The notes: generated by a model from the sequence alone, not told the origin. 39,549 bases of DNA from Gammaproteobacteria bacterium (GCA_014762495.1 JABURT010000112.1:1-39549), one strand, 5' to 3'. Positions 8,215 through 17,021 are shown, counted from the stretch's first letter. Made by a program: numbers and translations.

Positions 8215-9162
8215 TTAATCACTGACGCGCTGCCAGGAATTTTCATTGAGAAATACCTCATATGCAGCCCAGCGAGCAAAATCCAGGCGATTGACACTTT
8301 CTCGTACATGACGGCGCTTACCCGCCACCACATTGTACCGGATGATGTCCTCTTCAGGTTGGCTGCTTTGTATCTCGTCAACAATGTATCGAACTTCCCA
8401 TTCTTCACCGTATCGACCATTACTGTAGTACCTGCCCGCGGCTATCTCTTCTATATCCAGATGCACTTCTGACGCATGTTGCTTTGCCAGCAAAAAAAGC
8501 TTCTCAAGGTCTGGTTCGCTTACATCCAGTGTCAGATTCATGGCCCTGAGAGCAAACTTCAGATCGCCTCGCCCGATTACCTCCGGGCTCGGTTGCTCTG
8601 GTTCACTCTCCTGTTCGCGCTTGTACCAGGCAACGGGATAACGGCGCCACTCGAAAACATAATTAAAAACTATGGCGATAAACAATATGATGAACGCATT
8701 GACCATGACCGGCTCAATTACATAGTGATAACCCAGTGAATGGACATGCGGGCCACCAATCACGAAGCTAAGTGCGGTGGCACCACCAGGCGGATGGATA
8801 CAGCGTAGATAGTGCATCACCAGGATAGCTCCACCTACCGCGACCGATCCGGCAATCACCATATTGGGTACGTATTGTGCGACGGTCACGCCGATGATGG
8901 CAGAGACCACGTGCCCCCCGAGCAAGGGCCAGGGCTGTGACAAGGCGCCATGGGGAACCGCAAACAGCAGCACTGCCGAGGCGCCCATGGAGGCGACCAT
9001 CAGGGCAGCACCGTAGAGCCCCAACATATCACGACTGAACCAGAAAATGGCAAAGATTCCCAATGCCCCACCCGTTCCGGATACGATTTTCTCCAGATGG
9101 CTGGTGGTATTCGCCTGCCAGCCCATCCAGCTCGTGAATTGTTTAAATAAAGATTTCTTCAT
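8215..9162 (-). CDS. HPP family integral membrane protein with C-terminal soluble extension
   Basis: The first 170 or so residues of this 315-residue protein form about four or five membrane segments. The family's signature His-Pro-Pro lies in CIHPPGGATALSFVIGG at residues 121-137. A plant chloroplast HPP protein has been linked to nitrite transport, but bacterial members are not characterised well enough to assign a substrate. Residues 180-315 form a charged, probably cytoplasmic domain (containing ARWAAYEVFLNENSW) that many HPP proteins lack; I do not recognise it. The ATG has GAAGAG upstream. The gene is divergent from the GNAT gene. Confidence 0.8.
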   Translation of the reverse strand: MKKSLFKQFTSWMGWQANTTSHLEKIVSGTGGALGIFAIFWFSRDMLGLYGAALMVASMGASAVLLFAVPHGALSQPWPLLGGHVVSAIIGVTVAQYVPNMVIAGSVAVGGAILVMHYLRCIHPPGGATALSFVIGGPHVHSLGYHYVIEPVMVNAFIILFIAIVFNYVFEWRRYPVAWYKREQESEPEQPSPEVIGRGDLKFALRAMNLTLDVSEPDLEKLFLLAKQHASEVHLDIEEIAAGRYYSNGRYGEEWEVRYIVDEIQSSQPEEDIIRYNVVAGKRRHVRESVNRLDFARWAAYEVFLNENSWQRVSD

Positions 9163-9345
9163 CTCTTCAAATTCATCAACTCAGGTTAATTTGGCTACGT
9201 TGAATCTTAATATCTCTGCCAGCAAAATACATTGTTGCATATTATATACAACTAATAATACACACAAACTGTATGTTAATTTATCTGCTCTATTCTGCTG
9301 GTCATGCCGATATCAGAATGACAGCACAGTAAATGGCGTATATCC

Positions 9346-9906
9346 ATGTCCAAGTCAGAAAGATTATATAGTGAACGCCTCATTCTTAGACAATGGCAAG
9401 AACTGGATCGAGCCATCTTCGCACATATAAATGCCGACCCGGATGTCATGGCCTACTTCCCTACCACTCTGAGCCAACAGGAAAGCAATCAACTGCTGGA
9501 TCGACTTGCACACCATATCGCCGAAAAAGGATGGGGACTTTGGGCCCTTGAGCAGATCGACAGCGCACACTTGGTGGGCTTCGTCGGTCTACAGGAGGTA
9601 AACGATGCTCTACCTTTCTCACCAGCCGTCGAAATTGGCTGGCGCCTGGCGAGGGAATATTGGGGTCAGGGTTTTGCTACCGAGGCGGCAAAGCGTGTGC
9701 TCACCTTCGCCTTCGAGGAATTGGAATTAAATGAAATTGTCTCATTCACCTCCATCCACAACACACGTTCACGCGCGGTGATGGAACGACTAGGCATGTT
9801 GGATTCCCATAACGACTTCGATCATCCAGCATTGCCACAGGGCCACTATCTACAATCGCATGCCCTGTACAGACTGACAAGGGATCGCTGGCGGCAGGAA
9901 AATTGA
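9346..9906 (+). CDS. GNAT N-acetyltransferase, RimJ/RimL type
   Basis: This 186-residue cytoplasmic acetyltransferase follows the RimJ/RimL pattern. It starts with SERLYSERLILRQWQELD, has EIGWRLAREYWGQGFATEAA around the acetyl-CoA pyrophosphate loop (G-Q-G-F-A at about 104-108), and ends with the NTRSRAVMERLGM motif typical of the group. It may acetylate a protein N-terminus or a small amine; the substrate cannot be read from the sequence. It lies 56 bases before a small membrane protein gene on the same strand and may share its transcript. The upstream 180 bases are AT-rich and shared with the divergent HPP gene. Confidence 0.8.
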   Translation: MSKSERLYSERLILRQWQELDRAIFAHINADPDVMAYFPTTLSQQESNQLLDRLAHHIAEKGWGLWALEQIDSAHLVGFVGLQEVNDALPFSPAVEIGWRLAREYWGQGFATEAAKRVLTFAFEELELNEIVSFTSIHNTRSRAVMERLGMLDSHNDFDHPALPQGHYLQSHALYRLTRDRWRQEN

Positions 9907-9962
9907 TTACAATCTGATCACTTTCAATGAGTATCCACGTTCACTACGACCTCGAAGCGACC

Positions 9963-10325
9963 ATGACCACACTCCTGATCAGACTGAACAATGCACCGGA
10001 AGACGAAGTAGATGATATCCGTCAACTACTCGATGAGAATCACATAGATTATTATGAAACCGATGCTGGTCGTTGGGGATTTTCCGTGGCAGGTATCTGG
10101 CTACGCGATGATTCACAACTTCAAAAGGCCACTGAGTTAGTGGACACTTATCAACGTGAGCGTGAACAACGAGCACAAGCTAGGTACCAGGAAGCACGCC
10201 GAAGTGGGACCAATGAGACATTCATACACCGCATCCTGCATTCTCCTATTGCAGTGCTTGTTTACCTGTCACTCATCGTGCTCATACTCTACTTGAGCAT
10301 ACTTCCATTTATTCAGTTTCTTTAA
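9963..10325 (+). CDS. DUF6164-like small membrane-anchored protein
   Basis: This 120-residue protein starts TTLLIRLNNAPEDEVDDIRQLLDENHIDYYET, which is characteristic of a small conserved gammaproteobacterial family annotated DUF6164. The soluble N-terminal part (to about residue 78) looks like a small alpha/beta fold with GRWGFSVAGIWL in the middle. A basic, helical linker (REREQRAQARYQEARR) leads to one C-terminal membrane segment near residues 95-118. I chose the ATG at 9963 over one at 9927 because family members begin at this point. The function is unknown. It may be cotranscribed with the GNAT gene. Confidence 0.7.
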   Translation: MTTLLIRLNNAPEDEVDDIRQLLDENHIDYYETDAGRWGFSVAGIWLRDDSQLQKATELVDTYQREREQRAQARYQEARRSGTNETFIHRILHSPIAVLVYLSLIVLILYLSILPFIQFL

Positions 10326-10472
10326 CCAGTTCCTTAACTAGAATCGAGGTCTCATACCACTGTATCCAGTTATCCATTCGACAATGTATTGAGAGATTTG
10401 GATCCAGAATTAGTGAGACTACCGTAAGATCATTGGACATCACTGGATAGCCTGAGCCTTTCACCAGGAATC

Positions 10473-12080
10473 CTATGCTGCGTTCAGGTCTTCGCCCAAG
10501 GCAGTCTGGAGCGTGTGTTCGCCAAGACTCAACCGGGCCGCCAGTGATTCGATTTCGTTATGCAAGGGTCTATCCTCAGTCAAGGGTTTTGATATTTCAC
10601 GAACCAGCTGATACAGGTGCCGACTGCTGCTGCAATATCCTGTCAAGTCTTCATTGCTTTCCAATTCTGCAGCCTGCGATAGCACCAATGCCTCGATCGA
10701 TAGCACCTTCCAAAGCATGGTCAGTAGCTCCGAGGTCCGTCGGGCTGCGATGGTACCCATGGTAACCACGTCCTGATTATTGGCGTTGGTTGGTATCGAG
10801 TGTATGGATGCTGGTATGGCCTTACTTCGCATCTCGGCAACGATTGCACTGGCGGTGACCTGAGCACCCATAAAGCCACTATGCAATCCCGATTGACCAC
10901 TGCCGGTCAAGAATGCAGGTAGCGTCCCGTTGAGTTTTGTATCGGTTATGCGCGCAATGACGCGCTCGGCGTGGACCGCCAGTTTGATCACGGCCATCAT
11001 TAAGGTGTCGCTTGCGTAGGCGACATGTTGCCCGTAAAAGTTTCCACCGTGGTATACGCAAGCCGTCTCGCAGTCAATAAGGGGGTTATCAGTGGTACTG
11101 TTAAGCTCCTGTTCGACGATGCCATTGTGAAAATTCAGTACATCACGGGCAGCACCGAACTCCTGGGGCGCACATCGCAAGGTATAGGCGTCCTGGGGCA
11201 GTGCTTGTTGTTGGAGCAATCCTGATTTTTCCATAACGGGTAATGTTTGATGTGCCGACAGGGAAAAATCTAGTTTCTGGCTGTCTTCGGCGAGACGGTT
11301 AAGATTATGCGTACTGGTAATTTGTCCATCGTGTGGACGTGCCGCCGCAATACGTTCATTCCATGCTTCGGCACGTGTGCCGCTAATTTCACCGAATAAT
11401 ACCGTGAGCGATTCGGCGAGGTCGATGGCATGTTCAACATTTACCGCATTGAGCACCGCCACGCCGGTCATCGCAGCGGTGCCATTGACCAGTGCCAAGC
11501 CCTCTTTGCGCCTTAATTTTAACGGTCTCAAACCAGCCTGTTGCAAGGCGTCTTTAGTCGGAATGACGGTGCAATCATCTTTCAGGCTCAAGACTTCGCC
11601 TTCGCCAATCGCGGCAAGTGCGATATGGGCAAGAGGGGTTAAATCACCGCTTGCACCCACCGTTCCCATTTGCGGCACAGCCGGGATGATGTCGTGGTCA
11701 AGCATGGCAATCAGCAATTCCACCGAGTCCGGGGTAATGCCCGACCACCCCCTCGACAAAGTTGCAATGCGTGCCGCCATAATCGCGCGTACCTGTTCAC
11801 GCGGATAGTAGTCGCCGACCCCCGCGCACAGATGATAAATCAGGTTACGTTGTAAGGTTTCAGCGTTAGCGGGATCGACATAGGATTCTGCAAGCGGGCC
11901 GAAGCCTGTGGTGACGCCATAGATCAATCGGCGCTCACTCACAAGCTTGTCCAGTAGGTTCGCACTTTCGACCATTTTCGCACGTGCTTGATGAGACAGT
12001 TGTATTGATGCGCCATTGGTGGCCACCGAAACGATATCCTGGATTCGGACATCGCTATCCATTATGACCTTCTTACTCAT
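10473..12080 (-). CDS. tal: Tyrosine ammonia-lyase of the PYP cluster
   Basis: This 535-residue MIO enzyme would deaminate L-tyrosine to p-coumarate, the PYP chromophore precursor. The self-cyclising Ala-Ser-Gly is at residues 143-145 in GTVGASGDLTPLAH. The catalytic Tyr is in LIYGVTTGFG, about residue 54. The substrate-selecting pair is His83-Leu84 in LIYHLCAGVG. Bacterial tyrosine lyases such as the Rhodobacter enzyme have His-Leu here, histidine lyases Ser-His, and phenylalanine lyases Phe-Leu. The ATG at 12080 has GGGAGGA upstream and overlaps the end of pcl by 8 bases, so the two are translationally coupled. Without the motif and neighbours it could be mistaken for hutH. Confidence 0.92.
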   Translation of the reverse strand: MSKKVIMDSDVRIQDIVSVATNGASIQLSHQARAKMVESANLLDKLVSERRLIYGVTTGFGPLAESYVDPANAETLQRNLIYHLCAGVGDYYPREQVRAIMAARIATLSRGWSGITPDSVELLIAMLDHDIIPAVPQMGTVGASGDLTPLAHIALAAIGEGEVLSLKDDCTVIPTKDALQQAGLRPLKLRRKEGLALVNGTAAMTGVAVLNAVNVEHAIDLAESLTVLFGEISGTRAEAWNERIAAARPHDGQITSTHNLNRLAEDSQKLDFSLSAHQTLPVMEKSGLLQQQALPQDAYTLRCAPQEFGAARDVLNFHNGIVEQELNSTTDNPLIDCETACVYHGGNFYGQHVAYASDTLMMAVIKLAVHAERVIARITDTKLNGTLPAFLTGSGQSGLHSGFMGAQVTASAIVAEMRSKAIPASIHSIPTNANNQDVVTMGTIAARRTSELLTMLWKVLSIEALVLSQAAELESNEDLTGYCSSSRHLYQLVREISKPLTEDRPLHNEIESLAARLSLGEHTLQTALGEDLNAA

Positions 12081-13299
12081 AGATTCCTCCCTGATCGATT
12101 TGCCAGTCGGCCGGTTTGCCCAATTCATTCATGGGCAGCTGCGTACCGAAAGTTATTGAGCGGGGACGTTCGACTGCCGACAATGACTCGTCGATGTATC
12201 TTGCAATCTTTGTGCGTAACTGATTCATATCATTCTGTGATTCGTGTGGAACGATAAACGCCTTTAGACGTGAGCCCTCATGTTGTTGCATTGGCCTTAC
12301 GGCCACGTCATTAATATAGGGGAGCCTTTTGAGTGTATTTGCGATACGCTCTGGATAAACGTTCATGCCGCCGATTTGCACAGCATTATCGTGTCGACCG
12401 TTTATTTCAAAATGCTCCTCATCCGTCCACACCAGATTGTCCTGAAGTGAAAAGGCACCGGCATCACCTCGGCATTGCAATTCCCGAGGGCCAATCCTTG
12501 TCCACATCGGCAGAAGCGAATAGCTTGCCGAACTGCTATCTCGCCAGCCTATGCCAGCAGTTTCTGTTGATCCGTATATCTGATAAAGCTTGCCCAAAGC
12601 TTTCGGCACCAGGCTGTCCGCGAGCCAATCCGGACAGGGCGCGGTCGAACTGATACCTATGACGCCTTCAGGAAAATTCGGTTCTGCCTTGTCGACGATT
12701 TGCCAGTAATCCGGATACGCAATCAATACGCTGCGGTTCGTGAGTTCACGTGCAACCGCATTCGGTGTGCGACCAGAGGCGTCGATGAATTCAACAGACA
12801 ATGCGCGCGGAAGTAATACAGTGAATATAAAACCATAAATGTGGTGTCGGGGTACCACGCCGACAATGCGATCACTGTCACGAAGCAATTCGGACCAGTA
12901 AGCGATTTCCTGTTGGAGAAACTCGATGCTGTGAACACTTAGCTTTGCTTCACCCGTGCTACCGGAACTACGAAAACCGATTGTCAGATCATGTTGCTGC
13001 AAGGACTGGCAAACGATATCGGTCCATTCGTGAAGGGTTCGTCGCATCAGCAGGTAGTCATCTATACCAGCATGTTGCATTTGAAAGAATGTGGAGACTG
13101 CGGTCGCCAACTGAACTATCTCCAGAGAGTCTGCTCCCAGCCCGTCCGCGCCAAATGACAGGTCGTTTATCGGTGTGCGCATTAAAGTTGGGACGGGCTC
13201 ACCGGGTCGCAGATGAGCCCATTCCCTGGCGATAATGCTCTGTATGACATCCGAGACCAGGTCTGGCGTCCACCAGCGTTGGATAGTCGTCATAGTCAT
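12073..13299 (-). CDS. pcl: p-Coumarate CoA ligase of the PYP cluster, with carrier-like N-terminus
   Basis: This protein (up to 408 residues) would adenylate p-coumarate and make the activated thioester used to load PYP. The adenylate-binding loop SSGSTGEAK is at about 111-119. The family motif YQIYGSTETAG follows near the middle, and the A10 motif NELGKPADW near the end carries the catalytic Lys395. It is shorter than plant 4-coumarate ligases (about 550) but fits the compact PYP-associated family. Residues about 10-100 look like a separate four-helix carrier fold with GLGADSLEIVQL around Ser58, followed by a final helix TLHEWTDIV. An alternative ATG two codons in (13293) has better spacing from AGG. 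It lies 14 bases after pyp. Confidence 0.88.
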   Translation of the reverse strand: MTMTTIQRWWTPDLVSDVIQSIIAREWAHLRPGEPVPTLMRTPINDLSFGADGLGADSLEIVQLATAVSTFFQMQHAGIDDYLLMRRTLHEWTDIVCQSLQQHDLTIGFRSSGSTGEAKLSVHSIEFLQQEIAYWSELLRDSDRIVGVVPRHHIYGFIFTVLLPRALSVEFIDASGRTPNAVARELTNRSVLIAYPDYWQIVDKAEPNFPEGVIGISSTAPCPDWLADSLVPKALGKLYQIYGSTETAGIGWRDSSSASYSLLPMWTRIGPRELQCRGDAGAFSLQDNLVWTDEEHFEINGRHDNAVQIGGMNVYPERIANTLKRLPYINDVAVRPMQQHEGSRLKAFIVPHESQNDMNQLRTKIARYIDESLSAVERPRSITFGTQLPMNELGKPADWQIDQGGIYE

Positions 13300-13313
13300 T
13301 ACCTGGATTGTAG

Positions 13314-13703
13314 TTACAGTCGTTTCACGAACACCCAGTAGGTACCGCCATTAAGCGATTCCTTCATGTGTACTTTTACTTTTGTGGGTGCCATTTGATA
13401 GTCAAATTCGTATTCGAACATGACATTTAAGTTGCCCTCTTTAACACCTTTTTCAAATGCCCCGAAGAACTTAGGAGTTCTTGTGCAGGGCGCGACTACA
13501 TTAAAAAAGTTCTTACCGATTACCTGGCTGGGGTCACGACCGGTGATCGCCCCTTCGGCAACGTTGTATTTGAGTACGTTACCTTGTGCATCCAGCTCAA
13601 TCGCACCAAACGCCAGGTTGTCAATATCCTGGTCACTCATGCGGCTTAGGCGGTTCTCGATATCATCTGAACCAAACCCGACTACATTCATTTCTGCTGC
13701 CAT
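13314..13703 (-). CDS. pyp: Photoactive yellow protein
   Basis: This 129-residue cytoplasmic PAS-fold blue-light sensor binds p-coumarate through a cysteine thioester. All chromophore-pocket residues are present, in Halorhodospira numbering: Tyr42 (KYN), Glu46 (AEG), Thr50 (AITG), Arg52 (GRD) and the attachment Cys69 in VAPCTRTP. The N-terminal cap reads [14 protein letters not shown] and the C-terminus [22 protein letters not shown], both near-identical in pattern to characterised PYPs. I chose the ATG at 13703 because GGAGAG precedes it; an ATG at 13691 would give exactly the usual 125 residues but has a poor ribosome site. It is first in an operon with pcl and tal. It is likely to mediate a phototactic or photoprotective response; no output partner is visible. 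Confidence 0.97.
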   Translation of the reverse strand: MAAEMNVVGFGSDDIENRLSRMSDQDIDNLAFGAIELDAQGNVLKYNVAEGAITGRDPSQVIGKNFFNVVAPCTRTPKFFGAFEKGVKEGNLNVMFEYEFDYQMAPTKVKVHMKESLNGGTYWVFVKRL

Positions 13704-13857
13704 TTCTCTCTCCTCGGACACATTTAAAAGTTCAGAAAATGCAGTGACTAACATAAACCCTTACAGTCACGCTCATTGCAATCCCGACCACTCGTGGCGT
13801 AGGCGTCGATTACAAATTCTGTTTACTCAATCCTGTTGTGGACAAGCGTTAAACCCG

Positions 13858-13885
13858 ATTATAGTGCTAGGGTATTATTTGTCTA
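13858..13885 (-). promoter_or_regulatory. Probable sigma-70 promoter of pyp-pcl-tal
   Basis: On the minus strand TAGACA (13880-13885, one mismatch to TTGACA) is followed after 16 bases by a perfect TATAAT (13858-13863). Transcription would start near 13850, leaving a leader of about 150 bases before the pyp ATG. The -35 box lies inside the palindrome listed separately. Confidence 0.65.
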
Positions 13886-13895
13886 GGACAAATAA
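13875..13895. promoter_or_regulatory. Perfect palindromic operator over the pyp -35 box
   Basis: Arms TTATTTGTC (13875-13883) and GACAAATAA (13887-13895) are exact inverse complements separated by TAG. Such a 9+3+9 site suggests binding of a dimeric regulator that would block or reposition RNA polymerase. The regulator is not encoded next to the operon and cannot be named from the sequence. Confidence 0.65.
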
Positions 13896-14390
13896 CATTT
13901 TTAGTGTTACAAATTTGTGTAAGATTTTTGCCAAGCCAGCTAAATTCATCGATTTTGCATCGGCGAGAGGCGCGCGAGGACGACGTCGGACAATTTGTCG
14001 CAGAGGTTGGGAGACTTGTATCGGTTTTCCGTAACCACCATGCAATGTCAGCGACTGCTAATTATTCGGTGACGATGGGATGAGGACCTTTGACAGGTAT
14101 GTGCAAAGCTTGGGAATGAATGAGCCGATCGATTTATACTATTTGTTCGACAGTGAATACCCGATACGGGGACGGGCGAATAGACTCGACACGCCCTTGC
14201 CCTGTTGCTGTACCTTGTTGAAGGCTAGACTTATTCACCGCGTAGGGATTGACCCTCGTTCAGAAGAAGCCCGTGCGAGTTTTTATTCAGCACGGTATAG
14301 CTTACGCTTGGTTCGCCCTGGGGAGACTGTCTATTAATTCTATCGATTGATTGCGCGGTCCTGGAACATCCGTTGACATAACATAGCTGA

Positions 14391-14405
14391 CCAGGCATTG
14401 CCTGG
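14391..14405 (-). terminator. Short inverted repeat after guaA, possible weak terminator
   Basis: CCAGGC and GCCTGG are separated by three bases, just beyond the guaA stop. No U-run follows on the minus strand, so termination would need another factor. Confidence 0.3.
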
Positions 14406-14414
14406 CCATGCCGC

Positions 14415-15992
14415 TTACTCCCACTCAATGGTACCGGGAGGCTTACCGGTGATGTCATAGACCACGCGGCTGAGGCCATTGACTTCGTTGACGATGCGAC
14501 GCGAGACATTATCCAGGAAGTCATAGGGCAGATGGGCCCAGCGTGCGGTCATGAAGTCGATGGTCTCCACTGCTCGCAGCGCCACCACATGTTCATAACG
14601 ACGACCGTCGCCGGTCACGCCCACAGACTTGACCGGCAAGAAGACGGCAAAGGCCTGCGAGGTCTTGTGGTAGAGATCGTGCTTGTGCAACTCTTCAATA
14701 AAGATGTGGTCGGCCAGGCGCAGCTTGTCAGCATACTCTTTTTTCACTTCTCCCAGTATGCGTACACCCAGGCCCGGGCCCGGGAAGGGGTGACGATAGA
14801 CCATGTCATAGGGCAGGCCCAGCTCCACACCCAGCTTGCGAACTTCGTCCTTAAACAGTTCACGTAAGGGCTCGAGTAACTTGAGCTGCATGGTCTCTGG
14901 CAGACCGCCGACATTATGGTGCGACTTGATAAGGTGGGCCTTACCGGTCTTTGCACCGGCGGATTCAATGACATCGGGATAGATGGTGCCCTGTGCCAAC
15001 CACTTGGCCTGCTTTAGTTTCTTTGACTCTTCCTCGAAGATGTCGACGAAGAGATTGCCGATGATCTTGCGCTTGGCCTCTGGATCATCCACACCCTTGA
15101 GCTTGTCGAGGAAGCGGTCCTCGGCATCGATACGGATCACCTTTACACCCATGTGCTCGGCGAAGGTGGCCATGACCTGGTCACCTTCCTTATAGCGCAA
15201 CAGGCCGTTGTCGACAAAGACACAGGTGAGTTGGTCACCGATGGCCTTGTGCAACAAGGCCGCCACGACGGAAGAGTCGACCCCACCGGAGAGGCCAAGG
15301 ATCACCTCTTCGTCACCCACTTGTTCACGAACGGAGGCGATGGCGTCATCGATGATGTTGTCCGCGGTCCAGTCGGCGGCGCAGCCACAGATCTCATGCA
15401 CGAAGCGCTCGATGATGCGCTGGCCCTGGCGGGTGTGGGTCACCTCGGGATGGAACTGCACGCCATAGTAGTTCCGCTCCTCGTTGGCAATGCCGGCGAT
15501 GGGGGCGGAATCGGTAGAGGCCATCAGCTTGAAGCCTTCCGGCATCTCGATCACACGGTCGCCGTGGCTCATCCACACGTCGAGCATGCCGTAGCCTTCC
15601 TCGGTGAGATGGTCCTCGATGTCCTTGAGCAACTTGGTGTGGCCACGGGCACGCACCGATGCATAGCCGTATTCATGGTGATCGGCGGTCTCCACCTTGC
15701 CGCCCAGTTTGTGGGCCATGGTCTGCATGCCGTAACAGATCCCGAATACCGGAACACCCAGCTCGAAAACGGAATCGGGGGCCGAGGGGGCATCGGAGGC
15801 GGTGGTCGATTCGGGGCCGCCGGAGAGGATGATGCCCTTGGGCGCGAACTCGCGGATATCCTCGTCGGACATGTCATAGGGATGCAGTTCACAGTAGACC
15901 CCAGCCTCGCGCACGCGGCGGGCGATGAGCTGGGTGTACTGGGATCCAAAGTCGAGGATGAGGATGCGGTGGGCGTGGATGTCTCGGGACAT
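14415..15992 (-). CDS. guaA: GMP synthase (glutamine-hydrolysing)
   Basis: This 525-residue enzyme converts XMP to GMP using glutamine and ATP, the last step of guanine nucleotide synthesis. The N-terminal class I glutamine amidotransferase domain begins [20 protein letters not shown]. Its nucleophile is Cys in VFGICYGMQ and its His-Glu pair is in QFHPEVTHT. The ATP pyrophosphatase domain has the P-loop [17 protein letters not shown]. The C-terminal dimerisation domain ends in the family's [15 protein letters not shown]. The ATG at 15992 matches the usual GuaA start. A minus-strand TATAAT at 16031-16036 may be its -10 box. Its usual partner guaB is present but 21.5 kb away (37534-38994) instead of adjacent. 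Confidence 0.98.
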   Translation of the reverse strand: MSRDIHAHRILILDFGSQYTQLIARRVREAGVYCELHPYDMSDEDIREFAPKGIILSGGPESTTASDAPSAPDSVFELGVPVFGICYGMQTMAHKLGGKVETADHHEYGYASVRARGHTKLLKDIEDHLTEEGYGMLDVWMSHGDRVIEMPEGFKLMASTDSAPIAGIANEERNYYGVQFHPEVTHTRQGQRIIERFVHEICGCAADWTADNIIDDAIASVREQVGDEEVILGLSGGVDSSVVAALLHKAIGDQLTCVFVDNGLLRYKEGDQVMATFAEHMGVKVIRIDAEDRFLDKLKGVDDPEAKRKIIGNLFVDIFEEESKKLKQAKWLAQGTIYPDVIESAGAKTGKAHLIKSHHNVGGLPETMQLKLLEPLRELFKDEVRKLGVELGLPYDMVYRHPFPGPGLGVRILGEVKKEYADKLRLADHIFIEELHKHDLYHKTSQAFAVFLPVKSVGVTGDGRRYEHVVALRAVETIDFMTARWAHLPYDFLDNVSRRIVNEVNGLSRVVYDITGKPPGTIEWE

Positions 15993-16073
15993 GAAGGGCT
16001 CTCGTAAATCCAAAGTTTTTGTTGGCGGCAATTATAACGGTTCGTGGCGCAAAATGCGTTATACTCCGCGCCC

Positions 16074-16919
16074 ATGTCCCATCCCCTGCCCCACATCGCC
16101 ATCGAGGAGTTGCTGGCGCGCTACCATGGCCTGCTGCTGGACGCCTTCGGTGTGCTGGTGGACAAACAGGGCCCCCTGCCCGGCGCCGTCCGGCTCATCG
16201 ATACCCTCAGGGCCGAGGCCCGACCCTGGTTTGTGCTCACCAACTCGGCCAGCCGCCTGCCTGAAACCATGGAGCGACACTACCGCGAACAGGGCCTGGC
16301 CATCGATGTCGATCACATCATCAGTTCGGGCATGCTGCTCACGCCCCACTTCGAGGAATACTCCCTGCAGGGCGCACGCAGCCTGGTGCTGGGGCCGGAC
16401 AATTCTCAGGAGTATGTCCGTCGCGCCGGCGGCGAGGTAATGCAGATGGACGAGGCCGGCGAGGCGGATGTGGTAGTCATCGCCGACCAGGCCGGTTTCG
16501 ACCTGCTGCCGGGAATGAACCGCATGTTGAGCCTGGTGCTCGGGCAGATCGACGCCGGTCGCGCGCCGCACCTGGTCTTGTGTAATCCCGATATCATCTA
16601 CCCGGTGGGACCCGGCGAATTCGGCTTCACCGCCGGCGGACTGGCCGCCATGCTAGAGGCCATCCTCATCGAGCGCTACCCGGACTCAGCCTACCGTTTC
16701 CACCGTCTCGGCAAACCCCATGCCCCTATCTTCGCCGAAGGTGTCAAACGCCTGGGCACCGATCAGGTCATTATGATTGGGGACCAGGTCGCCACCGACA
16801 TACGCGGCGCCAACGACTATGGCCTGGACTCCGCCCTCATCGGTACCGGACTCGGCCAGGCCGGGCTTCACCCGCATGCCCCTCGGCCGACCTGGTACCT
16901 TCCCGATCTATCCGCGTAA
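16074..16919 (+). CDS. HAD superfamily class IIA phosphatase (NagD-like)
   Basis: This 281-residue hydrolase shows the HAD motifs: LLLDAFGVLVD (nucleophile Asp and second Asp) near residues 20-30, LTNSASR for motif II, and GDQVATDIRGANDYG for the acidic motif near the C-terminus. The cap placement and the motif DAFGVL fit the class IIA subgroup that includes NagD, pyridoxal phosphatase and a conserved hypothetical branch. The substrate is a phosphorylated small molecule, not identifiable here. The gene is divergent from guaA across 81 bases. A nucleotide phosphatase role beside guaA is possible but only suggested by position. Codon use is noticeably GC-rich compared with the PYP genes. Confidence 0.8.
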   Translation: MSHPLPHIAIEELLARYHGLLLDAFGVLVDKQGPLPGAVRLIDTLRAEARPWFVLTNSASRLPETMERHYREQGLAIDVDHIISSGMLLTPHFEEYSLQGARSLVLGPDNSQEYVRRAGGEVMQMDEAGEADVVVIADQAGFDLLPGMNRMLSLVLGQIDAGRAPHLVLCNPDIIYPVGPGEFGFTAGGLAAMLEAILIERYPDSAYRFHRLGKPHAPIFAEGVKRLGTDQVIMIGDQVATDIRGANDYGLDSALIGTGLGQAGLHPHAPRPTWYLPDLSA

Positions 16920-16964
16920 GCTACTGAATTTATATATATTTACTAAAAACCTACACGGTTTCGT

Positions 16965-17006
16965 TTGACTAAATGTGACTATTGGTCATACTTTGACTAT
17001 CAGTCA
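16965..17006 (+). promoter_or_regulatory. TetR-type promoter/operator with TGACT palindromes
   Basis: Two short palindromes lie 18 bases apart centre to centre: TGACT-ATT-GGTCA (16976-16988) and the perfect TGACT-ATC-AGTCA (16994-17006). A further half site, TGACT, is at 16966. A likely -35 (TTGACT, 16965-16970) and -10 (CATACT, 16987-16992) are interleaved with them. Binding by the TetR protein encoded just downstream would repress its own operon. Confidence 0.65.
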
Positions 17007-17021
17007 CATACTAGGAATGCC

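Larger units (their letters stand above)
13755..14414. other. 660-base region upstream of pyp, promoter plus no convincing gene
   Basis: The part next to pyp holds its promoter and palindrome (13858-13895). The remainder to the guaA stop shows no recognisable gene. A plus-strand frame at 14080-14337 is open for 85 codons, but its product has no recognisable family or composition, so I leave it uncalled. A short inverted repeat (CCAGGC/GCCTGG) at 14391-14405 lies just after guaA. Confidence 0.5.

Noticed and set aside
10473-12080. Histidine ammonia-lyase (hutH)
   Set aside because: His-Leu in the selectivity loop and the pyp-pcl operon indicate tyrosine ammonia-lyase; no other hut genes are present.
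14080-14337. Open frame of 85 codons between pyp and guaA
   Set aside because: No recognisable family, no clear ribosome site and no composition typical of a protein here.
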